Shown one piece after another: positions 55,171-64,000 of a DNA stretch of 64,000 nucleotides. The number at the start of each line of letters is the position of its first letter. Position 1 is the first letter of the stretch. Both the position numbers and the translations under genes were made by a program. Source of the DNA: Paradesertivirga mongoliensis. GTDB taxonomy: Bacteria > Bacteroidota > Bacteroidia > Sphingobacteriales > Sphingobacteriaceae. The stretch spans positions 690,181-754,180 of the forward strand of contig NZ_JAFMZO010000001.1 in NCBI RefSeq assembly GCF_024436395.1. Direction: 5' to 3'. Under the pieces are notes generated by a model. The model searched no databases. It was not told the DNA's origin and worked only from the letters and a program-made list of their open reading frames with translations.

Positions 55171-56235
55171 TTGGAAAACAAAAAATTACTCCTTTTATGG
55201 GCACCTCTTGCCGATTATTCGGTAGCTTGTTTAAGGCAATTAGCTACCACGAAAGACGTTGATTTGCATATCATCTATCAAGGCGGCGAAAAGGACGCAC
55301 CTTACGATCAGTTTGACCTGTCGTTCTGCAAAACGGCAGTGCCTTATTCAAAAGAAAAAGAAGCAGAACTATTCAGTTTTTGCAGCTCTCTGTCGCCCGA
55401 CGTAATCATTATGTCGTCATGGAACTATGTTTTTTACATGTCGGTATCAAAAGCTTGCCGCAAAGCGGGCACTTATGTAGTTTCTACTTTTGACGGCCAA
55501 TGGGCAGAAACATTAAAACAACGCTTAGGAATATTGTCTTCTCCGTTTTTCCTGAAACCTTGTATCGATAATTTTTTTGTTCCCGGTGACCGGCAAGCCA
55601 ACTTTGCCCGGAAACTTGGATACAAGAATCCATTTATGGGTTATTATAGCGCCAATACCGAACGCTTCAAAGAACTTCCCGCTAAGCCCCGCAATAATAA
55701 GTTCGTTTTTGTCGGGAGGCTTGTTCCTGTTAAAGGCATTCAATTTCTGATGAGTGCTTATGAAAAATACCGTAAATCGGTTAAAAATCCATGGGACCTT
55801 ATGATTTGCGGAAAAGGTGAATTACAACACCTCTGCGAAAATCGCAAAGGAGTGGAAATACATGGCTTTACCCAGCCATCAGAATTGCCTCAGCGTTTAG
55901 CGGAGGCCCGTTGCTTAATTCTGCCGAGCATATTCGAGCCTTGGGGCCTGGTAGTTCATGAAGCCGCTTTGGCAGGGCTGGCAATCATCTCATCCTATGC
56001 TTCCGGCGCTTCAACTTTTTATGTGCGGGATGGTCAAAACGGATACATAATTAATCCGGATGAAGAATCATTATTGCGCGCCATGATTTTAATGTCGGAG
56101 GCCGGAGAAGAGAAGCTCGATGAGATGTCGTCAATAAGCAGAGAGCTGGGCTTGCTTTGGACCACCGAAAAATGGGCCGACTATGTTTACCGATATATCT
56201 GCTTAAGAGAAAATCAATTACAGGCCGCAGTATAA
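55171..56235 (+). CDS. Glycosyltransferase, GT4 family
   Basis: 354 residues, read from a TTG at 55171 preceded by CCCGGAG; no ATG fits better. GT-B fold with FVFVGRLVPVKGIQFLMSAY, LPSIFEPWGLVVHEAALAG (the E...E pair of GT4) and ISSYASGASTFYVRDGQNGY. The first half (WAPLADYSVACLRQLATTKD) is divergent, as expected for the acceptor side. It acts in the same repeat-unit pathway as its neighbours. Confidence 0.88.
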   Translation: MENKKLLLLWAPLADYSVACLRQLATTKDVDLHIIYQGGEKDAPYDQFDLSFCKTAVPYSKEKEAELFSFCSSLSPDVIIMSSWNYVFYMSVSKACRKAGTYVVSTFDGQWAETLKQRLGILSSPFFLKPCIDNFFVPGDRQANFARKLGYKNPFMGYYSANTERFKELPAKPRNNKFVFVGRLVPVKGIQFLMSAYEKYRKSVKNPWDLMICGKGELQHLCENRKGVEIHGFTQPSELPQRLAEARCLILPSIFEPWGLVVHEAALAGLAIISSYASGASTFYVRDGQNGYIINPDEESLLRAMILMSEAGEEKLDEMSSISRELGLLWTTEKWADYVYRYICLRENQLQAAV

Positions 56236-56274
56236 TGCGGGTCTTGCTATCTACTATTAACTATATCCATTAAG

Positions 56275-57462
56275 ATGAAAGTACTGATCCTCGGAAGCAC
56301 AAATTCCAGAAATGCGGGCGGTGTTTTTAACAGCGTAAGAATGCTCGGGCACAGTCTTAATGCTTTGAATGAAGCCGAGATCAATTTCCTGATGCACGAC
56401 GATGAATACTCGGCCGAAGACAGGAAATATTACGCGCCGATGAACCTTTATAACTACACCATTAAGGGCCCAAGAAACCTCGCGTTCTCTACCGATATGT
56501 ACCACCAGCTCAGTACTATAAAACCGGATGTGATACATACGCAGGGAATCTGGATGTACTTTTCATGTATAAATAAAAGATATCATTCAAGAACCAAAAC
56601 TCCGTACGTGGTAACACCGCACGGCATGCTGGATCCTTGGCAGCTTAAGCAATCGTTCTCAAAAGATCTGAAAAAGAAAGTGGTACTGTACTTATATGAA
56701 CAGAAGCACTTGCAACAGGCTTCGTGCATCCAGGCGCTTTGCAAATCTGAGTACGAATCCATCAGAGCCTTCGGTTTAAAAAATCCGGTTGCAATCATCC
56801 CTAACGGCATTGATCTTCCGCTGCTTACTCAACGGACTCCAGATCATAATCCACCGCGTAGGTGGGAATCTGCTGAAAAACGTAAAACTTTATTATTCTT
56901 AAGCAGGATTCATCATAAAAAAGGCCTCGATAATTTATTAAAAGCCTGGGCGCTTACCAAACCAGAGCAGCATAGCTGGCAGTTGGTCATAGCGGGAGAG
57001 ACGAAGGATACAGAATATATGCAATCCCTGGTTGATGCCGCTTCCAAACTAAATATCTCAGACACAGTCAAATTTATCGGTGGTCAGTTCGGCGCTGATA
57101 AAGAAACATGTTTTATCGATGCCGACGGGTTTATTTTGCCTTCCTTTAGTGAAGGGCTACCCATGGCTATACTCGAAGCCTGGGCCTACAAATTACCTGT
57201 AGTGATGACTCCCTTTTGCAATATTCCCGAAGGTTTTGAGAAAGAAGCCGCGGTACAGATAGAACCGAACCCTGAGAGTATTTGCGCCGGAATTAAACAC
57301 CTTATTTTGTTACCTGACAGTAAAAGACTCAGAATGGGTGAAAACGGCTACGCGCTGGTAAAAGAGAAGTTTACCTGGGAGCAGGTTTCTGCATCGACTA
57401 TGCAATTATATAAATGGTTAACCGGCAAAGGCAGCAAACCTGATTTTGTTATTTCAGATTGA
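56275..57462 (+). CDS. Glycosyltransferase, GT4 family
   Basis: 395 residues. The N-terminal domain shows GGVFNSVRMLGHSLNAL and VVTPHGMLDPWQLKQS; the C-terminal domain shows LLFLSRIHHKKGLDNLLKAW, FILPSFSEGLPMAILEAWAY and KLPVVMTPFCNIPEGFE. The TPHGMLDPW motif is common in GT4 enzymes of exopolysaccharide clusters. Donor sugar unknown. It starts 39 bases after the previous gene. Confidence 0.92.
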   Translation: MKVLILGSTNSRNAGGVFNSVRMLGHSLNALNEAEINFLMHDDEYSAEDRKYYAPMNLYNYTIKGPRNLAFSTDMYHQLSTIKPDVIHTQGIWMYFSCINKRYHSRTKTPYVVTPHGMLDPWQLKQSFSKDLKKKVVLYLYEQKHLQQASCIQALCKSEYESIRAFGLKNPVAIIPNGIDLPLLTQRTPDHNPPRRWESAEKRKTLLFLSRIHHKKGLDNLLKAWALTKPEQHSWQLVIAGETKDTEYMQSLVDAASKLNISDTVKFIGGQFGADKETCFIDADGFILPSFSEGLPMAILEAWAYKLPVVMTPFCNIPEGFEKEAAVQIEPNPESICAGIKHLILLPDSKRLRMGENGYALVKEKFTWEQVSASTMQLYKWLTGKGSKPDFVISD

Positions 57463-57548
57463 GTGATGCTCATCTGAAAAGAGTTTAAACTATGGAAAGC
57501 TCTCACTGTTAAGAATTTAAAGTTTAACTGTTGCAAAAATCATCTTAC

Positions 57549-58511
57549 ATGAAAATTGATCTACCACGACTTGGCTTTGGCCTCTCAAGTATAGCCGGAA
57601 GCGGAAATTTTTCGCACCAGGAAAAGCTTATCCGAACCGCAATTGATTCGGGAATTACCCATTTCGATGTGGCTCCCTATTATGGCTCGGGTGATGCAGA
57701 GCGTATTCTCGGTGATATCCTGGTAAATTGTAAGGAACAGGTAAGTATTACCACCAAGTTCGGTTTGACGCCTTTAAGCGGAGGTGTCGGCGGAAGTATG
57801 CTTCGTTCGTTATTGAGGCCGGTTTTCAGACGAATGAGCGCTCTTAAAAAAATTGCATCCTCGGTAGTGAGCAAAACACATCAGCCGAAACCATTGGAGT
57901 ATAAAGCCGGCGACCTGACAAACTCGATGGATGCCAGTATTAAAAAGCTTCGCCGGCCCGTTGATATTTTTCTGCTTCATGACCTTGAAATCGACCTTGC
58001 CAGGAATACAGATTTATTAGAAGAACTTCAGACTATTAGAACGGATAGTAAAACGCGTTTAACAGGAATATCCGGCGAGTCGGAAACATTGCTTCAAATG
58101 GTAAAATGGCGCCCGGAAGTTTACGAGGTTGCTCAGCTCGAAAACAGTTTGAAGAGCCCCGCTCCGGTAGAGATTTTGGAGGCGGCAGGGGCAGATGTTA
58201 TCACGCACCGTGCTATTCAGGGAGGCCTGGAAGAGTTAATATTTCTTTTGAAGAATCGCCCCACCTTCAAAACGGTTTGGGAGAGAGAAATTGATATAGA
58301 TCCCTCAGGTAAAGAAGATATCGCTCATGCACTCATCGAGCTGGCTCTTTATGAAAATCCCGGGGGGACAATTCTTTTCTCCAGCACCAATCCCGAACGG
58401 ATTAAAAAGGTGGCGAATGTATTGCACACACCAAAGTTGGGAGTAGTAGGATGTAATAAGTTGCGCAGCTTGTTTAGTGAAGTATATGCACCACAGGAAC
58501 GAATTGCTTAA
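57549..58511 (+). CDS. Aldo/keto reductase family protein
   Basis: 320 residues from the ATG at 57549 (MKIDLPRLGFGLSSIAGSGN); a TTG at 57531 would add six residues. TIM-barrel AKR with the tetrad in place: Asp and Tyr in FDVAPYYGSG, Lys in ITTKFGL, His in IFLLHDLEIDL. NADPH-dependent reduction of a carbonyl is expected. Within a polysaccharide cluster it may reduce a keto-sugar made by the adjacent GMC oxidoreductase; this is inference. Confidence 0.88.
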   Translation: MKIDLPRLGFGLSSIAGSGNFSHQEKLIRTAIDSGITHFDVAPYYGSGDAERILGDILVNCKEQVSITTKFGLTPLSGGVGGSMLRSLLRPVFRRMSALKKIASSVVSKTHQPKPLEYKAGDLTNSMDASIKKLRRPVDIFLLHDLEIDLARNTDLLEELQTIRTDSKTRLTGISGESETLLQMVKWRPEVYEVAQLENSLKSPAPVEILEAAGADVITHRAIQGGLEELIFLLKNRPTFKTVWEREIDIDPSGKEDIAHALIELALYENPGGTILFSSTNPERIKKVANVLHTPKLGVVGCNKLRSLFSEVYAPQERIA

Positions 58512-58527
58512 TTAAACTTCAGTCTAA

Positions 58528-60138
58528 ATGTATATCGATTTTTCACAGACAAGCCAGGTTGAGTTTGAAGCAGATATCTGCGTAATTGGAGCAGGAGCGG
58601 CCGGATTTACATGTGCGCTAAGCCTGTTATCTTCTGATTTAAGAGTACTGGTCCTGGAGGGGGGATTGAAGAATGTAGATTCTAAGGCTGCCGACTTGCA
58701 CAGGGGAGACGTAATAAACCACCCCCACCTCGGTATACATGAAGCCAGAGAACGCATTGTTGGGGGAACCACTACCAAATGGGGCGGTCAGGCATATCCT
58801 TTTTTGAAGGAAGATTTTGAAGAAAGAAGTTACATGAATGTGAGTGGATGGCCTCTTACTTATCAGGATTTAGAGCCTTATTATAAAAAAACGGAGGAGG
58901 TTCTCGGAACAGATTCTTTAGTGCCTTTTCAACATAAGCCCTGGAAAGAGGGAAATATTAATGAACCTGCTTTTACTGATAACACCATTGAGCTATTTGT
59001 AACCAAATGGTGTAAAATTCCAAATTTTGCTTTACAGCATGGCGAAAAAATTGAAAAGTCTGACCGCGTGACTTTGCTTCGGAATGCAAATGTGATGGAA
59101 ATTTTGCCCAACGCAGAGCGTAATGCTGTTGAAGCTCTCAGGATTGCTACCCTGGATGGAAAAGAGGGACTGGTGCGCGCAAAGTATGTCATTGCAGCCG
59201 GAGGTGCAATGGAGACGGTGCGTCTGTTTCTTTCGTCAACAAAATTTGCTGCTGAAGGATTAGGAAACTCTTATGGTTTAGTTGGCCGTTATTTTCAGGA
59301 TCATTGCGCGGCAATAGTAGGCCAGATTGTTCCCGCCTCCCGCAAGATGTTTCACGCCTTGTTTGATCCTTTTTATAAAAGGGGCTTTAAATATTTCCCG
59401 CGCATCAAGCTCGACCCTTCTTTTGCCAACAAGTCAAAAATAATGCATGCATCTGCGCAAGTTGTTTTTTGTGCACCAGAAAATAGTTTGCTTCAGCAAG
59501 CCAAGGAAGTTATCGGGACTTTAAGAAAAAAACAGATGCCAAAATTTGATCAGATTAGATCTCTGATTAAACCTGGCGAGTTTTTATCAATAGCGAAGGC
59601 AGCCTGGCGCTGGAAGGTGGGTAACAGAGGAACCTCTGCTGAAACGGGGCCAATATGGTTGGAGATCCATAGCGAGCAGGAGCCCGTTTATGAGAGTTAC
59701 GTATCCCTGGGAGACCGTACGGATGCGTTAGGTATGCGGCGAATTGCTCTTAAGTGGAAAATTTCTGATTTGACAGTTAACACTATAAAAAAGACCGCGA
59801 CATTAATAAAAGAAGAATTTGAACAGGCGGGCATCGGAAAAGTGGTACTCGAGCCTTGGGTTACAACTAATTCAAATACTGCACGGCGTTGGATCGGAGA
59901 TACTTTTCATCAGGCCGGCGGATTAAAAATGGGCTTTAATGAACAGGAAGGAGTAGTAGATTCATCCTGTAAAGTGTTTGGTGTGGAGAATTTATTTGTA
60001 GCAAGCTCTGCTGTATTTCCAACTTCCAGTTTTTCTAATCCTACGATGACCACTATCGCTTTGGCAATACGCATTTGCGATACCGTGAAGGAGAGAATCA
60101 AACAAGGCATGGAAAATCCTGTTCATATTACTGGATAA
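58528..60138 (+). CDS. GMC family FAD-dependent oxidoreductase
   Basis: 536 residues. The FAD Rossmann motif ADICVIGAGAAGFTCALSL with LEGG is at the N-terminus; GGTTTKWGGQAYPFLKEDF, the AAGGAMETVRLFL stretch and the C-terminal HQAGGLKMGFNEQEG, VENLFVASSAVFPTSSFSNP and MTTIALAIRI match the GMC_oxred domains. These enzymes oxidise alcohol groups of sugars or other alcohols. No signal peptide is seen, so it likely acts on a cytoplasmic sugar. It starts 16 bases after the aldo/keto reductase gene. Confidence 0.9.
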   Translation: MYIDFSQTSQVEFEADICVIGAGAAGFTCALSLLSSDLRVLVLEGGLKNVDSKAADLHRGDVINHPHLGIHEARERIVGGTTTKWGGQAYPFLKEDFEERSYMNVSGWPLTYQDLEPYYKKTEEVLGTDSLVPFQHKPWKEGNINEPAFTDNTIELFVTKWCKIPNFALQHGEKIEKSDRVTLLRNANVMEILPNAERNAVEALRIATLDGKEGLVRAKYVIAAGGAMETVRLFLSSTKFAAEGLGNSYGLVGRYFQDHCAAIVGQIVPASRKMFHALFDPFYKRGFKYFPRIKLDPSFANKSKIMHASAQVVFCAPENSLLQQAKEVIGTLRKKQMPKFDQIRSLIKPGEFLSIAKAAWRWKVGNRGTSAETGPIWLEIHSEQEPVYESYVSLGDRTDALGMRRIALKWKISDLTVNTIKKTATLIKEEFEQAGIGKVVLEPWVTTNSNTARRWIGDTFHQAGGLKMGFNEQEGVVDSSCKVFGVENLFVASSAVFPTSSFSNPTMTTIALAIRICDTVKERIKQGMENPVHITG

Positions 60139-60148
60139 CATATTTATT

Positions 60149-60724
60149 ATGCACAACCAAGACACTTTTACAGGACCATCTTTCTCACTGCAAAGCCGGA
60201 TATCAAGGGCCATTTGGGGAATTGTAGAGTCGACCATTTTCAGGTTTTCTCCAAAGCCCTTACACTCCTGGCGATCATTTTTATTGCGCTGCTTTGGTGC
60301 TAAGGTTGGTAAGGGTGTGCACGTTTATCCCGGAGTTAAAATTTGGGCGCCCTGGAACCTGGATCTGTCGGACGAATGTGGCATTGCGAACGGAGTGATC
60401 CTTTACTCGCAGGGCAAAATTAGTGTCGGTAAGCGGGCCATCGTATCCCAGGGGTCACATTTATGTGCCGGGACACATGATTATACGAAAGAAGGACATC
60501 CCCTGGTAACCAAGCCCATCCGTGTTGGAGATTATGCCTGGATTACGGCAGAAGTGTTTGTTCATGCCGGGGTAAGCATAGGCGAAGGCTGTGTAGTTGG
60601 AGCCAGATCTGTGGTAACACGTAGTATGCCGGCCTGGATGGTTTGCTCGGGTCATCCCTGCGAACCGATTAAGGAGAGAAAGATGGAGCAAAAAAAAATT
60701 AAAGCAGAACTGATTTATAAATAG
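60149..60724 (+). CDS. WcaF-like left-handed beta-helix acyltransferase
   Basis: 191 residues. After an N-terminal helical part (RISRAIWGIVESTIFRFSPK), hexapeptide repeats run from about residue 60 to 170 (VHVYPGVKIWAPWNLDLSDE, CGIANGVILYSQGKISVGKR, HLCAGTHDYTKEGHPLVTKP), as in colanic-acid O-acetyltransferase WcaF. The His in GTHDY is a candidate catalytic base. It should acetylate a sugar of the polymer. It starts 10 bases past the oxidoreductase gene. Confidence 0.9.
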   Translation: MHNQDTFTGPSFSLQSRISRAIWGIVESTIFRFSPKPLHSWRSFLLRCFGAKVGKGVHVYPGVKIWAPWNLDLSDECGIANGVILYSQGKISVGKRAIVSQGSHLCAGTHDYTKEGHPLVTKPIRVGDYAWITAEVFVHAGVSIGEGCVVGARSVVTRSMPAWMVCSGHPCEPIKERKMEQKKIKAELIYK

Positions 60725-60734
60725 ATAAGATTTA

Positions 60735-61355
60735 ATGGTGACACAAGTAGTACCCAAATTCGGATGGACTTCAAACGGTGCTGAGCAAAGCCATTCATAC
60801 TTATTACCGGCAACGCTTAGATTGCTTGAAAGACACCATGTAGGATCTCTATTAGATATTGGAACAGGTAACGGCTCTAATTTGCCTGCCTGGTTATCAG
60901 GTACTGAACGTGTAGCGGCGATGGAGCCTGATGAAGAAGGGTTTAGCTTCGCAAGAGAGTATGCTGATGCAGATGTCCGTAAGATTGCTGTGGGAGAGGA
61001 AATTCCAGCTGACTGGAGACATGCATTTGAGGCAATTGTATGTCTTGAAGTAGTAGAGCATCTATTTAACCCGGCCGATTTAGTTAAAACAGCAAGACAA
61101 ACCCTGAAAAAAGACGGTATTATTATCATTTCTACTCCTTACCATGGCTACCTTAAAAACCTGGCTTTAGCTGTAGCTGATAAATGGGATCATCACCATC
61201 ACCCTACTAAAACAGGTGGTCATATTAAGTTTTGGACACGGAACTCCCTGTCGCAGTTATTCGTAAGCGAGGGGTTCAGAGAAATACATTTTGAAGGTGT
61301 TGGCAGATTGCCTTACTTATGGAAATCGATGATAATGGTATTTCAAATTGATTAA
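60735..61355 (+). CDS. Class I SAM-dependent methyltransferase
   Basis: 206 residues. SAM-binding motif I SLLDIGTGNGSNLPAWL, an acidic residue in VAAMEPDEEGFSFAREY, motif post-I/II EAIVCLEVVEHLFNPADLV and IIIISTPYHGYLK fit the Methyltransf_11/23 fold. An unusual His cluster, DKWDHHHHPTKTGGHIKFW, lies in the acceptor region and may bind metal or phosphate. It could methylate a sugar or a lipid-linked intermediate. It follows the acyltransferase by 10 bases. Confidence 0.88.
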   Translation: MVTQVVPKFGWTSNGAEQSHSYLLPATLRLLERHHVGSLLDIGTGNGSNLPAWLSGTERVAAMEPDEEGFSFAREYADADVRKIAVGEEIPADWRHAFEAIVCLEVVEHLFNPADLVKTARQTLKKDGIIIISTPYHGYLKNLALAVADKWDHHHHPTKTGGHIKFWTRNSLSQLFVSEGFREIHFEGVGRLPYLWKSMIMVFQID

Positions 61356-61367
61356 CAGACGAAATTA

Positions 61368-62258
61368 ATGGTATCAGTATTAATATTAACAAAAAACGAA
61401 GAACAGGATCTTCCCTCATGCCTTGCATCGGTTAAATGGTGCGACGATGTGCATGTGTATGATTCATTCAGCGACGACAGAACAGTAGATATCGCGATGT
61501 CTGCAGGTGCTAAGGTAACTCAGCGGAAGTTTGATAATTGGTCGGCACATCAAAACTGGGGCCTCGCAAATATCAACTTTAAGTATCCATGGGTGCTTTA
61601 TATTGATGCTGACGAACGCGTTTCGCAGAGCTTATACAATGCTTTAATGACATTCAACCCTGATAGTAAAGAAGCAGTTGCGTATAATATTTTGAGAAGG
61701 GATTTTGCCTGGAACGGAACATGGTTGAAGCATGCCCAAATTTCGCCTTATTATATGCGACTTTTTCGTCCCGAAAAAATGCGCTACGAGCGGTTGGTCA
61801 ACCCCGTTTCTATTCCCGACGGCCCGGTAGCTAATCTCGACGGGTTTTTAGATCACTATCCTTTCAGCAAGGGATTTAGGTTTTGGATTCAAAGACATTT
61901 AGGATATGCCGATTTAGAAGCGTCCACCCGTCTTAAGGATATTGAAGGAGGAACTACCTTCTCTCTTCGGAAAGCCTTGTTTGATAAAGAATTCAGCACC
62001 CGCAGATATCATCAAAAAGGAATTTTTTATAAGCTTCCCGGAAGGCCGCTAATTAAATGGCTTTATATGGTTGTTGGAAGGAGGGCTTTCTTAGATGGCT
62101 CGGCTGGTATAACCTATGCTACACTACAAGCTATCTATGAATATTTTATTGTATTGCGTACAAAAGAACTTTTTAAGGAAAGGGATAAAGCGCAAAAAAG
62201 CCAGCTCCTAAAAACTGGCCCGCCAAATAAAGACTTTGTGCCCGAAGCTGTTAAGTAA
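61368..62258 (+). CDS. Glycosyltransferase, GT2 family (WaaE/KdtX-like)
   Basis: 296 residues, GT-A fold. It has VSVLILTKNEEQDLPSCLAS, DVHVYDSFSDDRTVDIAMSA and YPWVLYIDADERVSQSLYNA (DxD-type motif DAD), and a C-terminal tail with a basic hydrophobic stretch (IKWLYMVVGRRAF). This resembles the WaaE/KdtX branch of GT2. It should add a sugar to the lipid-linked unit. Its last eight bases overlap the convergent gene on the other strand. Confidence 0.9.
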   Translation: MVSVLILTKNEEQDLPSCLASVKWCDDVHVYDSFSDDRTVDIAMSAGAKVTQRKFDNWSAHQNWGLANINFKYPWVLYIDADERVSQSLYNALMTFNPDSKEAVAYNILRRDFAWNGTWLKHAQISPYYMRLFRPEKMRYERLVNPVSIPDGPVANLDGFLDHYPFSKGFRFWIQRHLGYADLEASTRLKDIEGGTTFSLRKALFDKEFSTRRYHQKGIFYKLPGRPLIKWLYMVVGRRAFLDGSAGITYATLQAIYEYFIVLRTKELFKERDKAQKSQLLKTGPPNKDFVPEAVK

Positions 62259-63333
62259 TCAGCTTCTTAATCACCTGCTTAGATTTATGGTGCAATAAAC
62301 CGTAATTCCTGATTAGATAAAATCTAAGGCGCTCGTATTGCGAGCGCTCTTTCCAAATTCTGTAGCGCTTGGCAACAGAATTAGTTAGAACGTCTTCCCA
62401 TATTTTGGTTATCGTGTCCTGATTATAGATTAAAGCTTTTTTTCTGCCTTTTGAGGTTAGTTCGTCATATAAGGCAGGGTCATTTTGAAGTTTTAGGATG
62501 GCTTCTAATGCTTCCTGTTGCGTTTTAACCAGAAGATAGTCTTTACCCGGCTCGCCCACTTGTTTGTAGGCAGAGTCGTATCCTCCGATAAAAGGAATTC
62601 CGGCATGCCATGCATTAAAAAGCTTGCTTGGTGGCTTATTGTTAAAAGGCTTTGAATCAAAGCTCCTGATGCCAATCAAGACATCAATTTCGCTAAGGTC
62701 GTGCCATGATTCATTGGATAATGTTACAAACTCTATCCCGTAAGGTTCAAGTAATTTTTTCCAGGCTTGCTCTGAACCTGCAAGGTTCTTATTAAACGTT
62801 TGGCCAGAATAGGCAACTCTTTTAACACCCGTTCTTGAAGCATTTCTTTTTATCAGGCCGGGTTGTACCCAATGGGGGATATACGAAGTGTCGCGGAAGA
62901 CCTGGTTCTTATTCTGCACTATATGATAGTGTGACCATTGTCTCCGGGGGTAATCGGCTTGCACGCAAACTATAAAATGCCGGTCTCTCCCCTTAAAATC
63001 TAACAAGGTGTCAGAGTGAATAATATTAATAGAATCTTCGCACAGCGTGTTTGAGCACTTTAAAGACAAAGATCCTGATCTGGACAAATTCAGGAATGTT
63101 TGCAGGCACCATGTCAGGTCGCCATTGGCTACTATCCTGGCAGCCGTTCTGATATCTTTGGCGGCAGCTTCTGCAATAGAACCTAACTTTATAAATTCGG
63201 AAATTTCTGAATCCGGGTAATTAATCACAAAGTTAAAAGCAGGGCTGTTTTCGAATGATAAAGTGTTTGGCACGAGACTATCCTTTTTTATTCTGAAATC
63301 CCTTCTGTCGTGTTTAAGCTTAGTGTTTATCAT
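62251..63333 (-). CDS. Glycosyltransferase-like protein, copy 1
   Basis: 360 residues from the ATG at 63333 (MINTKLKHDRRDFRIKKDS); a TTG at 63342 would add three. The upstream gene's stop is one base away. The C-terminal half shows a GT-B-like pattern: VLIGIRSFDSKPFNNKPPSK, KLFNAWHAGIPFIGGYDSAY and GKDYLLVKTQQEALEAILKL. The N-terminal half is not recognisable. HWVQPGLIKRNASRTGVKRV is close to the same region of the neighbour. It probably modifies the polysaccharide, but donor and acceptor are unknown. Confidence 0.75.
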   Translation of the reverse strand: MINTKLKHDRRDFRIKKDSLVPNTLSFENSPAFNFVINYPDSEISEFIKLGSIAEAAAKDIRTAARIVANGDLTWCLQTFLNLSRSGSLSLKCSNTLCEDSINIIHSDTLLDFKGRDRHFIVCVQADYPRRQWSHYHIVQNKNQVFRDTSYIPHWVQPGLIKRNASRTGVKRVAYSGQTFNKNLAGSEQAWKKLLEPYGIEFVTLSNESWHDLSEIDVLIGIRSFDSKPFNNKPPSKLFNAWHAGIPFIGGYDSAYKQVGEPGKDYLLVKTQQEALEAILKLQNDPALYDELTSKGRKKALIYNQDTITKIWEDVLTNSVAKRYRIWKERSQYERLRFYLIRNYGLLHHKSKQVIKKLIT

Positions 63334-63334
63334 T

Positions 63335-64000
63335 TTAACCAATATGTATCAGACGTTTAATAGCTCTTTTTAGTTCATGCTCTGTTATTCCAATATTTTG
63401 TTTCAGATTAAACTGCCGGCATTCATAGCCAGGCCGCGCTTTCCATTCCTCATATCTGCTCGTAACAGGGCCGGTTAGAATATTAAGCCATTCTTCCGCA
63501 ATGGTACTCTCGTTATATTCCAAACCCTTCTTTTTTCCGGTTTCCACAAGTCTTTCGTATAAATCATCATTGTCCCTTAGCTTCAATACTGCGGCTACAG
63601 CCTCTTCTGGTGTTTTCGCCAGCAAATAATCTTCACCAGGCTTGGCTACCTGCATAAAGGCAGAGTCATTGCCACCGATAAACGGGATGTTAGCGTGCCA
63701 TGCACTGAAAAGCTTTGTAGGCGGCTTGGTATCGTATGTTTGAGAGCTAAAACTTCTTATACCTATCAAAACATCAATATTTTTAAGGTCGTGCCACGTG
63801 CCTCCTTCCAATACCACAAATTGAATATTATGCGGACGGAACAACTCTCGCCAGGCACTGACCGAGCCTGCCAGGTTGCCATTTTGAATTTCTCCGGCAT
63901 AAGCAATGCGTGTTACTCCTTTCCGGCTTTCATCACGTTTAATTAGTCCCGGTTGCACCCAATGCGGAACGTATGATGTGTTTGCGTCTAATTGTTTTTT
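63335..64000 (-). CDS. Glycosyltransferase-like protein, copy 2 (5' partial)
   Basis: The frame is open to the window edge, reading VPHWVQPGLIKRDESRKG at 63962 and further upstream, so the GTG at 63958 is not the start and the N-terminal half is outside. The visible 222 residues align throughout with copy 1 (VLIGIRSFSSQTYDTKPPTK, KLFSAWHANIPFIGGNDSAF, GEDYLLAKTPEEAVAAVLKL), so the two genes are tandem duplicates. Copy 2 is transcribed first, with its stop one base before the start of copy 1. Confidence 0.78.
   Translation of the reverse strand, partial: KKQLDANTSYVPHWVQPGLIKRDESRKGVTRIAYAGEIQNGNLAGSVSAWRELFRPHNIQFVVLEGGTWHDLKNIDVLIGIRSFSSQTYDTKPPTKLFSAWHANIPFIGGNDSAFMQVAKPGEDYLLAKTPEEAVAAVLKLRDNDDLYERLVETGKKKGLEYNESTIAEEWLNILTGPVTSRYEEWKARPGYECRQFNLKQNIGITEHELKRAIKRLIHIG

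Noticed and set aside
62251..64000. One glycosyltransferase gene broken by a frameshift
   Set aside because: Both frames contain the same complete C-terminal domain, so these are two genes rather than one split gene.
46075..64000. A Wzx flippase in the polysaccharide cluster
   Set aside because: I looked for a 10-14 helix MATE-like protein; the two multi-helix proteins present are each other's duplicates with a polymerase-like periplasmic loop, so no flippase is called.

Overview
The window reads as a chromosomal segment of a Bacteroidota bacterium, most likely Sphingobacteriaceae (Pedobacter or Mucilaginibacter-like). The evidence is a SusC/SusD pair with a DUF1735 lipoprotein, promoter words of the Bacteroidota type (TTG or TTTG, about 20 bases, then TAnnTTTG), weak Shine-Dalgarno sequences, a ligase-associated exonuclease/ligase/helicase cluster, and moderate GC. 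Family and genus are inferred, not proven. I see no rRNA, CRISPR array, insertion sequence or prophage.

Bases 1-9715 are mostly housekeeping: the 3' part of thiL, rmuC, a zinc membrane peptidase, apaG, dusB, then a compact run of CPBP protease, DUF2007 protein, cdsA and a TonB-domain protein, followed by a PadR regulator with a PspC-domain membrane protein. Bases 9716-15860 hold a SusC/SusD/DUF1735 uptake operon, preceded by a short duplicated copy of the susC start region. Bases 15879-27961 mix envelope and metabolic genes: OmpA-like protein, LD-carboxypeptidase, metG, tRNA-Arg(CCT), an orphan PAS histidine kinase, a PAS-LuxR regulator, a rhamnogalacturonan acetylesterase-like protein, an aldose-1-epimerase-like protein, an AmiD-like amidase, and a peroxiredoxin/AhpD-like pair.

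Bases 28055-35002 form a cyanophycin locus. cphA (polymer synthesis) is divergent from cphB (cyanophycinase) and an isoaspartyl peptidase, so one locus can build the Asp-Arg polymer, cut it to beta-Asp-Arg and split the dipeptide. Two paralogous exported TPR proteins follow, the first overlapping the peptidase gene by one base. Next come a C-terminal processing protease (35157-37394), the ligase-associated DNA repair trio (37487-42696), an NlpC/P60 hydrolase, and an overlapping pair of Anbu (proteasome-like) and transglutaminase-like genes.

Bases 46075-64000 are an exopolysaccharide cluster: initiating sugar transferase, Wza-like export lipoprotein, Wzc-like tyrosine autokinase, two tandem Wzy-like polymerases, three GT4 glycosyltransferases, an aldo/keto reductase, a GMC oxidoreductase, a WcaF-like acyltransferase, a methyltransferase and a GT2 enzyme. 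Two related glycosyltransferase-like genes converge on it from the other strand, the second running off the window. No flippase (Wzx) is visible, so the cluster probably continues outside.
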